DNA of 64,000 nt from Rebecca billardiae RCC1528 (Eukaryota; Haptophyta). The notes under the pieces are model-generated. The model did no database searches. It saw only the letters and a program-made list of their open reading frames with translations, and was not told the origin of the DNA. Positions 32,588 to 41,112 of the stretch are shown one piece after another. Numbering within the stretch: the stretch's first letter is position 1; every line of letters starts with the position of its first letter. The DNA is taken from the NCBI GenBank assembly GCA_965240325.2, contig OZ251223.1:620001-684000 (forward strand), given 5' to 3'. The position numbers and the translations under genes were made by a program.

Positions 32588-33125
32588 GCTTCACATCGAC
32601 GCGGTGCAGGGCAACGGCCAGGTACGCGCGCACCGCGCAGCCGGGCGAGAGCTGGCCGAGCGGGGTGCGGTCGTAGGCGGCAGTACTCCAGCCGAGTGCG
32701 CTGTGAGCCGCGACGCTCAGTCTACGCCACGTGTCGATGTCCTCGACGGCACTGTCGTCGCCTGAAGCGGCTGCCATGTCGAGAGCCTCGGGCAGTGTCA
32801 TCGTACGCAACTCCTCCTCAGAGCACTCGGCTGTGGGCAGCAGCTGCGCCCACTGCAGGTCGTCCTGCTCGACGAGAAGCGTGGCTCCTTCCGGCCAGTC
32901 CGCAGCGCTCACCTGCCCCGCGATGTGGCCACCGCCGACGAGGAAGTACTCGGTGGCACCGGGACCCGGTCGGCCGAGCGCGCGAAGGAGCGTCGACTTT
33001 CCACACCCGTTCGGGCCAACGAGCGCGATGCGCTGCCCTTCGATGATCTGGGCGGAGACGCCGTCAAGGAGCAGGTTGGCTCCAACGGAGAGCGTGTAGT
33101 TCGAGAGCTGGATGAGCGGTGCCAT
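31386..33125 (-). CDS. ABC-F family ATPase
   Basis: 579 aa, single exon, starting at 33125. Soluble protein with two ABC ATPase domains and no membrane helices; ABC-F proteins act mostly on ribosomes. Domain 1: Walker A GPNGCGKST (37-45), Walker B LLLLDEPTNHLD, switch VSHDHAFLDAVADHIWD. Domain 2: Walker A GFNGVGKST, ALILDEPTNHLD, VSHSRDFL. The linker between them is the charged, helical ABC-F linker (KEVAREKQRAAYEQQQDR). Both signature motifs are altered: LSPGC and LNPGA instead of LSGGQ, with the central Gly replaced by Pro. ATP hydrolysis may therefore be weak. No targeting sequence is evident. Confidence 0.88.
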
Positions 33126-33397
33126 CCTCCGGCGACGGCCGGCGGCCGCCGACGGGTAGACGGTCGGCGTCTCTACTCGGGGCCGGGGTTGGGCAAGGGA
33201 GGTGGTTGGGCGATAGACGGCGCGCCGTCGTCCAGCGGCCCGGATTCCTCCCGTCCGGTCCAGCCTGCGGAAGTCGCATCTTGGTCCGGGACCCGCGCCG
33301 GCGCCGCCGCCGCCCGGACACGAGCGCGCTCGCAGCAGGGTGTTATTAGTGCGCCATCCCTGACTTGCGACGGTTGCTGTTCTGTCGCGCTCGAGCG

Positions 33398-34339
33398 ATG
33401 AGCAGCAAGCTCGGGCTGCTCCTGACGTCCTACCTCGCCGGCGGCCAGAGTGCGGCCGAGAACGCCTCGTCGTACTTTGACTTGCCGACGTACATGATCA
33501 GCCTCCGCGCGAACTCGTACAACCGGCGCGTGATGGCAACAAAGCGCGCAAAGGAGGCGGGTGTTCGGCACATGGAGTTTGTGGACGCCGTGGACTACCA
33601 CGACACGCCGACGATGCGGTACTGGCTCGAAGGGCGCAACTTCTCGCACTTCAACTGCCCGCAGTGGCGCCATGGGCTGCTCGAGAAGAAGGTCGCCGTG
33701 TGGGCGTCGCACATGGTCGTGCTCGAGAAGATGGCGAAGCTGAGCACGCCCTCGCTCATGCTCGAGGAGGACATCGTGTACATGCCCGAGCCAAAGTCGT
33801 TCGCGCCGATCGCGAACCGGGTGCTCGAGTTCCTCCCGGACACCCACCTCTTCGAGTGGGACCTCGTCTTCTTCGGCAGCTGCGTGGAGGAGCTGCACAG
33901 GGTGACGCGCTGCCGGGAGGTCCGCTCGCACGGGCGCACGCGCGGCAACCGCCTGTGGCTGTCTCGCGCCTTCGCGCCGACGTGTGCGCACGGCCTGCTC
34001 TTCAGCCCGCGCGGCGCCGCGAAGCTGAAGCGCATGATGAGCGGCTGGGGCCCCATCTACCACGAGCGCAGCCTCAAGTTCACGAGCGCGCAGCCGCGCG
34101 TGTGCACTGACGAGGCGGTGCTCCAGCACCAGCGCAGGGGCGCGGGCAAGGCGGCGTTCCGCGAGCTCTACGCGGGCGACGACCAGGTGATCCGCACGGG
34201 CATCCTTGATGGGCAGGTGTACGCCTACGAGGTGTGGCCGATGCTCACAGAGCAGCTGCCGCGGCTCAAGATGGCGGCGTTCTCGTACGACCACAAAATA
34301 CCGCACGCGTGCAAGGCGGGGCAGCTGGTCGGACGGTGA
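33398..34339 (+). CDS. Glycosyltransferase family 25-like protein
   Basis: 313 aa. I chose the ATG at 33398; the frame runs 33 nt further upstream from a TTG. The LPTYMISLRANSYNRRVMA stretch, then AKEAGVRHMEFVDAVD, followed by a KVAVWASHMVVLEKM segment and LMLEEDI, matches the GT25 layout (hydroxylysine galactosyltransferase / LPS glycosyltransferase): an N-terminal Ile/Leu-Arg strand, a GC-S-H-type acceptor helix, and an acidic E-E-D metal motif. The N-terminus has a weakly hydrophobic stretch and an N-glycosylation sequon, so a Golgi/ER location is plausible but not proven. The acceptor is unknown. Divergent from the ABC-F gene, with starts 273 nt apart. Confidence 0.65.
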   Translation: MSSKLGLLLTSYLAGGQSAAENASSYFDLPTYMISLRANSYNRRVMATKRAKEAGVRHMEFVDAVDYHDTPTMRYWLEGRNFSHFNCPQWRHGLLEKKVAVWASHMVVLEKMAKLSTPSLMLEEDIVYMPEPKSFAPIANRVLEFLPDTHLFEWDLVFFGSCVEELHRVTRCREVRSHGRTRGNRLWLSRAFAPTCAHGLLFSPRGAAKLKRMMSGWGPIYHERSLKFTSAQPRVCTDEAVLQHQRRGAGKAAFRELYAGDDQVIRTGILDGQVYAYEVWPMLTEQLPRLKMAAFSYDHKIPHACKAGQLVGR

Positions 34340-34821
34340 CGAACCCGAACGTGCGCCGTGCTGAGGCGGCGTTGTACGGGGCCGCCAACAGTGCCCTGGC
34401 ATCAAGCATGGCCTGTACCATGAGACTCTGGCTGCGGTCCACGAGTGCTGACAACCGAGCCACAGCGTGGCGCGCGCGCGCACCCACGGGGCCCACAAAC
34501 ATCTGACGCCGCCGCCGCCGCCGCCGTGCCGTGATCCGGCCGAGTCCTGACGCTCGCCATTGCCGGCTGATGCCGGCAATGCGAGCGGCCGAGCACGCGG
34601 GGTCCGGGTGCAGACTCAGCAGTGTAGGCTACTGACTGCTGGCTAGTAGTATCCGTAGTATTAAGACTATGGAATAGGGGTCGGGTCGTCCTCGTCGGGA
34701 CCGGAGCCGGCCTCATCGCGAATCGTCGATCGATTCGTGACGTCCAGAGGCCGCGGACGTGGTCCGCCTGCGCGCCACCACACTTCGAGCAACGCCGGGG
34801 CGCGGGCGTAACCCCGCGCTC
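34340..34821. other. Intergenic region with a strong hairpin
   Basis: Downstream of the glycosyltransferase and upstream of the selenoprotein gene. Includes a GCC repeat at 34507-34527 and the hairpin at 34551-34587. Confidence 0.5.
34551..34587 (+). other. Long stable hairpin in 3' flank
   Basis: CATTGCCGGC-TGAT-GCCGGCAATG is a perfect 10-bp stem with a 4-nt loop. The stem continues outward with CGCTCG/CGAGCG after one bulged C, giving 16 base pairs. It lies about 210 nt after the glycosyltransferase stop. It could be a 3' UTR element, a small-RNA precursor or a tiny inverted-repeat relic. Confidence 0.6.
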
Positions 34822-35469
34822 ATGCGGAGCGTTGGGCTCCTCATCTCGATGCTCGCCTGTGTGGCGTCGGGCCTCAGGGTGAGCCCGGCACTCACCGCGC
34901 GGCGCGCGATTCGCATGATGTCTGGGCCAGACGATGACCTGCCGGCCATCTCGCAGGTGATGGGCACCGTGATCGAGAAGGGGTTTTCCGAAGGCAAGCG
35001 CGTCAAGTACGGCGTGTTCACAGAGTCCGTGGATCCGTCGAGCGTCCCCGCCGAGGAGGAGCAGCGCAAGCGCCGCGAGGATGCGGCCCGTGACCTTGTC
35101 AACATTGACATGCAGGAGCGTCAGCGCCGCACGGCCGTGGGCACGGCCGGCAGCGTGCTCACCGCCGCGCTAGGCGTCGGCCTACTCGCTGCGCATGCCC
35201 CTGTCGCCACGCGCTTTGCGATCGCGTTCCCGCTCTTCCTCTCCTACGGCTTTCTCGAGTCCGGGCGCACTGGGCTGTGAAACATCGGCCAGGCGAGCTA
35301 CTGGGACGTCGATGGCACTGGGATCCAGCGCATCACGGACTCGAAGCTCGCTAGAGCGCTCCTCGACAAGGTGAACAGCTTCAACGCGCAGACAGCGCGC
35401 AGGGTCGCCGTCCTCACTCTTGCGTACGTCATTCTCCCTGAGCTTCTCGCTCGGGCGGGCCTGTACTAG
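34822..35469 (+). CDS. Probable selenoprotein, plastid-type membrane protein with in-frame TGA (Sec153)
   Basis: The conventional frame stops at TGA 35278-35280 after 152 residues. The same frame then continues without interruption for 62 codons to TAG (35467-35469), giving 215 aa with the TGA as residue 153. The downstream part reads like real protein: NIGQASYWDVDGTGIQRITD, a charged helix, then a hydrophobic helix ending LPELLARAGLY. A SECIS-like hairpin lies 86 nt past the TAG. The start is the ATG at 34822 (the frame extends upstream to a GTG). Residues 1-17 are a signal peptide, then a transit-like stretch, so plastid location is likely. Two hydrophobic helices (about 104-126 and 131-146) precede the Sec. 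I do not recognise the family. Alternatively the TGA is a true stop and the tail is readthrough or relic. Confidence 0.7.
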
Positions 35470-35554
35470 TACTACCAGATGGCCATGGCAGTATGGCAGC
35501 GATGCGACGGCCCACACACTGACAGTGGGGCCCTCGCGATCATGCCAAGGAGCT

Positions 35555-35615
35555 GCTGAGTCCATGACGGCGCGATGCGCAAAGCGAATGCATCGTACCT
35601 GACCTCATCCTCAGC
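35555..35615 (+). promoter_or_regulatory. SECIS element
   Basis: Matches the eukaryotic SECIS plan. Helix I is GCTGAG (35555-35560) with CTCAGC (35610-35615). An internal loop follows, then the ATGA quartet side (35564-35567) facing TGAC (35600-35603). Helix II is GCGCGATGC with GCATCGTAC, 8 of 9 positions paired, one a G-T wobble. The apical loop carries the unpaired AAA (35581-35583). The spacing from ATGA to AAA is 13 nt, within the normal 11-13. It sits in the 3' UTR of the gene with the in-frame TGA. Confidence 0.7.
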
Positions 35616-36765
35616 ACCCTGGAGAGCATACGCTGCTTGCATTCAGAAATCCATTCCGCATTCGGTTGAGTGCATAACTTGCCAGTGCAGCGCCCGCGCG
35701 GATTTCGGCGGGGCCGCCGGGCGCCGAGCAGCACAGCGTCAGTGTATAGCACGCCCTCGTAACGCCCTTGGGCTTATTACCCGTAGAGAGAGAGAGAGAC
35801 GAGAGAGAGATCTAGCGTATTTCAAATACGGGCTACGCGCCCGCGCGCCCCGGACACGTCCGCGGACCGAACAGAACGCCTGAAATAAAGTCGTCCGGGA
35901 GGCAGAATTAAATTAAAGCCCGCCAGAAACGGGATGACGAGTTACGGATTGCCAGTCAAGCTAGCAGTGTCTATACTGTCCGATTGCCAATAAGACATAA
36001 GTCGCCTTTGGCACTCTTGATGGACCGTTCACGTTGCTGCCTTCCAGCTTATTGAGCAACCGCGGCGATTAATGAGCAGTGGCGGGCGCGTGTTGGAAAT
36101 GACCCGCCATGACCGGATCACATGCTGCACTTAATCATCTTAAATCTATTATTCACTGAATTCTAAGCTGCTACAGGTAGCTAGTTAGTACTATTAGTAG
36201 TACGCGGTAGTTTAATACGATTCCGTCGTCCGAAATCAGATATTCAACGAGTGGTTCACGCTCGAAAACATGAGGCGGGTAGGCCTGAGGTTGGGTGAGG
36301 GTGGTGGTTGGTTGGGGGCTGGCCAGGGTAGGGCTGGAGGCTTCGGCCGCCAGTCTGATCACCCGGAGCCCGTTATAAAGGGGAATTTAAAAAGGCCTTC
36401 TTACGAAAGTGAGTGGCGCCGACTCGATTGATGACTTGTCGCCACTGCCGATTTGCAGGCCCAGCCTTTCTCTACTTGGTAGATGCACGCCTCCCAGTTC
36501 TGCAATCGGTCCCAGAGCTCCTCGACACCGCAGCGTGGCTCGTCCCACAGGTTGTCCCAGGAGTGCTGCTTAGCAGTCTTAAAGTTGGCATGATGTCGCC
36601 TCAAGCCGTCCGCCACGTCCGCGATCGCGTTGAGCAGACCGCCCATACCCACGTCCCACCAGGCGAGTGCTAGTCCTGGCTCTGCCGGCGCCGGGCGATC
36701 AAAGATAAACGCGGACAGTAGCCGGCCGAAGTGCTCCGAGTCCGGATCGCAGCACAGGAAGAGGT
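35616..36765. other. Intergenic region with second copy of the 81-bp repeat
   Basis: Mixed composition; AT-rich from 35880 to 36260, with a GAGA run at 35787-35809. 36297-36377 repeats 6408-6488. No gene supported. Confidence 0.5.
36297..36377. repeat. Dispersed 81-bp repeat, copy 2
   Basis: Identical to 6408-6488. The following bases (AAGGGGAATTTAAAAA) also resemble those after copy 1 with small differences, so the full unit may be about 100 bp. Confidence 0.85.
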
Positions 36766-37785
36766 TTACATGTGGTCGGCCTCCTCGCGTCGCCGCGCCT
36801 TCAAGCCCGGAAAGAGGTTCAACTCCTGGAGCAGCCGGTGTGCCACGTCCAGCAGCTTAGCGGGGTCACAGCCAAGTATCTCGGGCGGCACGCGCTCGAC
36901 CTTGGCCGCGCCATGCTGCCGCTCGGGGTGGCTCGGCGTGCGCTGCCACGGCGCCAGGTCCACTTCGAGGCCGTTGAAGTGGCCCAGCCCTTCACACGAC
37001 TCGTGCTCGCCAAAGCCCTCGGGCATCAGCGCCCAGAAGAGCGCCGCGTCCGCGGGCAGCTGGAAGAGGCACGGCGGCGCGTGTGCGCGGGCGTTTGTGA
37101 GCGTTTCGGCGCCGCTGCGGTAGCAGCACGGTCGCGCGCGCTTGGCTGACAGCGTCGGGCGGTCCATGTTACCATGGAGCGTGCTCACGCGGAGGTCGGG
37201 GTCGGGCTCGCCGCGCGCCCACGCCAGCCGGCGCGCCACGCCACTCCAGCGCGTGAGCGCCACGCTGTGCCAGTCGCGCCCCATGCGGTCGAGCCACCTC
37301 AGCACGGCCGCCGGCCCCTCGCACGCCCCGCGTAGCGGCTGCGGAAAGCCGTGCAGCGCGCTGAGCCAGCTCGGCGTCGCGTCGGGGCCCGCCCACGCGC
37401 GTGGATGTGCGTACGGCCGGAGTTCGGCCCAGTCGTGCCCGAATGTGCGCACGGCCTTCCAGTGCGCTGGCGGGACCAGCGTGACGGAGGCGCACCGTGG
37501 CCACGCTCCGTCGCGGAGGGCGGCACGCCAGCGAGAGTGCACCGCCCACGCGCGCGCGGCGTCCGTCCAGCGTGGCAGCTTCGAGAGGCACGCGGCAAGG
37601 CATTCGAGAGGGAGCGCGTCGAATGGGCACGCGCAGCGCACGAGACACTCCGGCCGGACGAGGAGGCCCGCGCCCGCCGACGCGGCGCCACCGCCCGCCA
37701 CTTGCACGGCGTAGCGCTCTTGCGGCGCGCGCCACTCGAGCACGGCCACCTCAGCACCGTTGAGCTCGGGTTTGCTTTGTAGACT
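36766..37785 (-). CDS. F-box-like protein, 5' end cut off by a transposon
   Basis: Open frame of about 340 codons on the minus strand, ending at 36766. Near its start, NGAEVAVLEWRAPQERYAVQV then LLVRPECLV resembles a small beta-barrel repeat common in algal regulatory proteins. CPFDALPLECLAACLSKLPR (around residues 50-70) fits the first half of an F-box, which binds Skp1 in SCF ubiquitin ligases. The rest, with WSGVARRLAW and FWALMPEGFGEHESC, is not recognised. The frame runs leftward out of the inverted repeat of a transposon inserted at 37786. No in-frame ATG exists between the insertion and the conserved part, so the original start was on the far side of the element or in a lost exon. Expression may use a chimeric start or may be lost. 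Confidence 0.5.
   Translation of the reverse strand, partial: SLQSKPELNGAEVAVLEWRAPQERYAVQVAGGGAASAGAGLLVRPECLVRCACPFDALPLECLAACLSKLPRWTDAARAWAVHSRWRAALRDGAWPRCASVTLVPPAHWKAVRTFGHDWAELRPYAHPRAWAGPDATPSWLSALHGFPQPLRGACEGPAAVLRWLDRMGRDWHSVALTRWSGVARRLAWARGEPDPDLRVSTLHGNMDRPTLSAKRARPCCYRSGAETLTNARAHAPPCLFQLPADAALFWALMPEGFGEHESCEGLGHFNGLEVDLAPWQRTPSHPERQHGAAKVERVPPEILGCDPAKLLDVAHRLLQELNLFPGLKARRREEADHM
37779..37785 (+). repeat. Target-site duplication, left (GTAGACT)
   Basis: GTAGACT immediately before the left terminus; the same 7 bases follow the right terminus at 40987-40993. Confidence 0.8.
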
Positions 37786-38247
37786 CAAAGGAATCAAGGG
37801 GGGTAGGACGGAAACGAGCCTCCCGGACTCCTCCCCCAGCTGGGGGGCCGTGTTTCGATCCGGTGCTGAGGTTGGAGCGCCCGGCGTCCCGAAGAGGGCC
37901 GCCCGGCACCCCGCGCCAGCAGCGACCGCCGCCGCCCGCGGGCGCGCCACTGGACGCGCGAGCTCGAGCCGGCCGCCGCGGCGATGCGGATGCGGAGGGA
38001 ACCCCTTGGCAAACGTCCATGCGAGGCGCCGCCAGCCGCCGACTCCTCCGGGTGCGCAGCCGCCCACGCGCTTTCGCGCGAGCGCGCTCGCGCGCGCCCG
38101 CACGCGCGGCCGGCGCGCGGCGCGCGGTGCGCGCCGCGCGCGGCCGCGGGCGGGCGCGCACCACACCGGGGCACTACCATTCTCCGCCCCCGTCGCCTCC
38201 GATCAACGAAATTGACCCCCACACGCCCGCGCGAACGGGCCTCCCAA
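37786..38247 (+). repeat. Left terminal inverted repeat
   Basis: Pairs in inverse orientation with 40527-40986. The first ~105 bases are nearly identical, then a diverged GC-rich block of roughly 100 bases, then high identity to GGGCCTCCCAA. Confidence 0.9.
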
Positions 38248-38771
38248 CACGCTTGTCGTGGCTGAACTCACACTCTCACTGTCGTGCAGGCCTGCGGTTC
38301 ATGCTGACTGGTGGTACGATGTTGGCCATGTGGCGGATGACGTGGCACGCGCCCGGACCAGTCTCGGCATGCCCAGACTCGTCGAGAAGCTCAAGGGTGC
38401 GAACAACGTGTACGACAAGAAGCGGAAAAGCGGAAGGGGAACAACGCCGGGGCGCCGGATGCTCTTTTGAGCGGCACGGAGCGACGGTTGCAGCTTCGCT
38501 CCGAGCACGACCCTCGGAAGCGCGCTGCCGACGCCGGGCAGCCGAAATTCGGCGCGCCTGTCATGCAGCCGCTGCAGCCGCCGCCGCGCGGCGCGCGGGC
38601 CGCGCGGCCCCGCGGCCGCGCCGCGCCGTCGGCGGTCCGCGTCGGAGTCACACAGCTCCACCTGCTGCCGCCCCCGGGGCGCTTTGATTAATATTACGTA
38701 GCATGTGTGTGTGTTAATGAATTAAGTATTATTGACGCCAGCTCACTACGCGAGGACCGTCGCCATTATCA
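38248..38771. other. Transposon interior, non-coding or gene fragment
   Basis: A CT-rich tract ending GCAG at about 38291 is followed on the plus strand by an open stretch to a stop at 38468-38470 that includes GMPRLVEKLKGANNVYDKK. It could be the last exon of a second, unrecognised element gene, or a captured fragment. The remaining part is GC-rich; AT-rich sequence at 38690-38740 is probably the 3' flank of the minus-strand gene. Confidence 0.35.
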
Positions 38772-40460
38772 CTACTGAGACTGCTCCTCGTCAGAGCCGT
38801 CATCCACGACATCATCGTCAGCCGAATCTGCCGCTGCCCCCGCGGGCGCGCCGCCGGGGGTGGCTGCAGCCTCCTCCAACGGCTCGGGCATCAGGCTGGC
38901 CCTGGCGTCCGCGTCCAGGGCCGTGAGGGCAGCTTCCACGTGCTCTTCGTCCGTGCTCGGCTGGTACAGGTACCCGCCGTCGGTCACCTCCATGCAGGTC
39001 AAGATCTCGTCGAGGAGCACATCGTCGGCCAGCGGAACGGCCGCCGGCGCGGCCGCTGCGGCTCGCGCACTCGTCGAGCCCGAGGTGCCGGCGGCCGGCG
39101 CGGAGGCGATCACGACCAAGTCGGCGTTGAGGGGCATGGCGGGCACAGGCGCAGCTGCGTCGCGCTGCGTCTGGCCGCCGCGCGGGCCGACGACGTGCGC
39201 CGACGCCAGATGCCCGCGGAGATTGCTCGACCGCTTGCTCGCAGCCGAGGTGAAGGCATGGAACTGAGAGAGGAGTGTCTTGGTGAAATCGCGCGATCGC
39301 ACCTTGGCGTACTGGTGCAGCACAAAGCTGTAGAGCTCGTCGGGCGTCTGCGGCTGGGAGAAGCAGTCGGACTCGATCACGTCCTTCGGGAATGTCGCGG
39401 CGAACAGTTCCTTCGTGGGCTCGTCCTTGAGGAGCAGCTCGACGATGACGTCGAGCGCGCGGTCGCGGAAGTAGAGCACGTGCTTCTGCGTCAGCAGCTC
39501 GCAGAAGGTGCGCTCGATATGCCAGATGAGCGCAAAGAACTTGGCGGACGCGAGTCGTAGCATGCCGTAGCGCCGAGTTTCCACAACGTGAGTCGGCAGG
39601 CGGCGCAGCTCCTCGGCGTCCCGGTCGTACTCGAGCTGGTTGTGCTCGAGCCACCGAGGCCAGAACCACCGCTCGTCCCCGGTGAACGAGCCCCGGGGCA
39701 AGCGAGCGTGCATGCTCCGGAGCAGCCAGCCGGCCAGGTAGTACACGAGCCCGGCGCGCGAGTCCTCCGCGAGCGGTGGAGTCTGCGCGGGGACCTTCAG
39801 CTCGGGTCGAGAGGCCCGCGCGAGCCGATCGCAGATCTCGTCGTAGAGCTCGGTGTCGATCTGGTTGAACACGGCGCGCGCAAAGCCCGCGCGCTCGTCT
39901 CTGAACAGCGCCTCGACGTCCTTGAGCTGCGTCCACTGCTCGCAGAACTCAACCCGCGTCTCGCGCCGCTGCTGATCAAACCGCTGACGCGCCGACGGGA
40001 GCGCAGTGTACGCAGTGATGCGGTTGTCGACGACCAGGCCCAGGATCGTCGCAACGCGCTTCGACAGGAACTCCTGCACGGAGTCATTCGCAAGGAGAGC
40101 AGCCTGCCACCGCGCCGGCGCCATGAAGCGTTCGACAGTCTTGTTCCGTGCGGCGCGTTCGATGGCGGCACGGGGGAGAGTCGCCGCGCCGGCCCGAGTG
40201 GCGAGCTCCTGCGCGTGTTGCTCGCGTTCTGGGTACGTGATCTTACCCCCGCCGCCCCCCGGGCCCTTCCACCGCCTGAACTGGTTCGTGAGCTGCGTCC
40301 GGTTCAAGTTGAAAGCCAAGGCGACTGCGAGCAGCTCGGCGTCGCTCTCCGTCCTCGGCATGTCGCCGCGCCACGTGCGGTTTTTCTGCTCGAAGAGCTG
40401 GAACAGGAGCTGCGAGACGTCGCGGGTGACGCGCGTCGACGGAGCAGTCGCCATGGCCAT
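38772..40460 (-). CDS. Transposon-encoded protein, transposase-like or accessory
   Basis: 562 aa, single exon, from the ATG at 40460 (a second ATG lies 6 nt later). It is the only long gene inside the TIR-flanked element, so a role in transposition is inferred from position. The N-terminal part has LAVALAFNLNRTQLTNQFRRWKG (read in two pieces, LLAVALAFNL and NRTQLTNQFRRWKG), which looks like a helix-turn-helix of homeodomain type and could bind the repeats. The middle is helical and charged. LVYYLAGWLLRSM resembles the Y-x-A-G-x motif in the C-terminal part of P/THAP9-type transposases. A full DDE catalytic core is not evident, so this could be an accessory protein. The last 130 residues are Ala/Pro-rich and acidic. 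The start lies just inside the right inverted repeat. Confidence 0.6.
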   Translation of the reverse strand: MAMATAPSTRVTRDVSQLLFQLFEQKNRTWRGDMPRTESDAELLAVALAFNLNRTQLTNQFRRWKGPGGGGGKITYPEREQHAQELATRAGAATLPRAAIERAARNKTVERFMAPARWQAALLANDSVQEFLSKRVATILGLVVDNRITAYTALPSARQRFDQQRRETRVEFCEQWTQLKDVEALFRDERAGFARAVFNQIDTELYDEICDRLARASRPELKVPAQTPPLAEDSRAGLVYYLAGWLLRSMHARLPRGSFTGDERWFWPRWLEHNQLEYDRDAEELRRLPTHVVETRRYGMLRLASAKFFALIWHIERTFCELLTQKHVLYFRDRALDVIVELLLKDEPTKELFAATFPKDVIESDCFSQPQTPDELYSFVLHQYAKVRSRDFTKTLLSQFHAFTSAASKRSSNLRGHLASAHVVGPRGGQTQRDAAAPVPAMPLNADLVVIASAPAAGTSGSTSARAAAAAPAAVPLADDVLLDEILTCMEVTDGGYLYQPSTDEEHVEAALTALDADARASLMPEPLEEAAATPGGAPAGAAADSADDDVVDDGSDEEQSQ

Positions 40461-40526
40461 CGTCAGGACGCGTGCTGTGACCCGTGTGCGCGCCTGCGCG
40501 GGCTCGCCGCTGCAGGACACATGCAT

Positions 40527-40986
40527 TTGGGAGGCCCGTTCGCGCGGGCGTGTGGGGGTCAATTTCGTTGATCGGAGGCGACGGGGGCGGAGAATGGTAG
40601 TGCCCCGGTGTGGTGCGCGCCCGCCCGCGGCCGCCCGCCACGCGCACCGGCCGCGCGCACCGGCCGCGCGCGCGGGTGCGCGCGAGCGCGCTCGCGCGAA
40701 AGCGCGTGGGCGGCTGCGCACCCGGAGGAGTCGGCGGCTGGCGGCGCCTCGCGTGGACGTTTGCCAGTGGGTTCGCTCCGCATCCGCATCGCCGCGGCGG
40801 CCAGCTCGCGCTCGTGCGCCCAGCAGCCCGCCCGCGGGCGGCGGGGGTCGGTTGGGGAGGGGCGCTGGGTGTGCGCCTTCGAGACGCCGGGCGCTTCCAA
40901 CCTCAGCACCGGATCGAAACACGGCCCCCCAGCTGGGGGAGGAGTCCGGGAGGCTCGTTTCCGTCCTACCCCCCTTGATTCCTTTG
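40527..40986 (-). repeat. Right terminal inverted repeat
   Basis: Reverse complement of the left arm, ending in CCTTTG next to the duplicated GTAGACT. Confidence 0.9.
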
Positions 40987-40993
40987 GTAGACT
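40987..40993 (+). repeat. Target-site duplication, right (GTAGACT)
   Basis: Matches 37779-37785 exactly. Confidence 0.8.
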
Positions 40994-41112
40994 AGTGATC
41001 GATGCGCGGCAACCCAGTGGCAATGTTGTTGATAAGGGGTTTAGCCCCACCGCCCCGGCCGGGCCGAGGCCTCCCGCGGTAGTCAAGTTCGAATCGCGAG
41101 CAGCAGGTCGCC

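Larger units (their letters stand above)
37786..40986. mobile_element. Complete DNA transposon with long terminal inverted repeats
   Basis: 3201 bp. It starts CAAAGGAATCAAGGGGGG and ends with the exact reverse complement (CA...TG termini). Terminal inverted repeats of about 460 bp (37786-38247 and 40527-40986) are near identical in their outer and inner parts and diverge in a middle block. They are flanked by a perfect 7-bp target-site duplication, GTAGACT. The interior carries one long gene on the minus strand (562 aa) and a small plus-strand open stretch (38258-38470) after a good splice acceptor at 38291. Termini, TSD size and long TIRs suggest a cut-and-paste element, possibly near the P or Dada groups, but the superfamily is not settled. 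It sits between an F-box-like gene and RFWD3. Confidence 0.85.

Noticed and set aside
41085-41105. T-loop-like GTTCGAATC suggesting a tRNA
   Set aside because: No matching T-stem, anticodon arm or acceptor stem around it.
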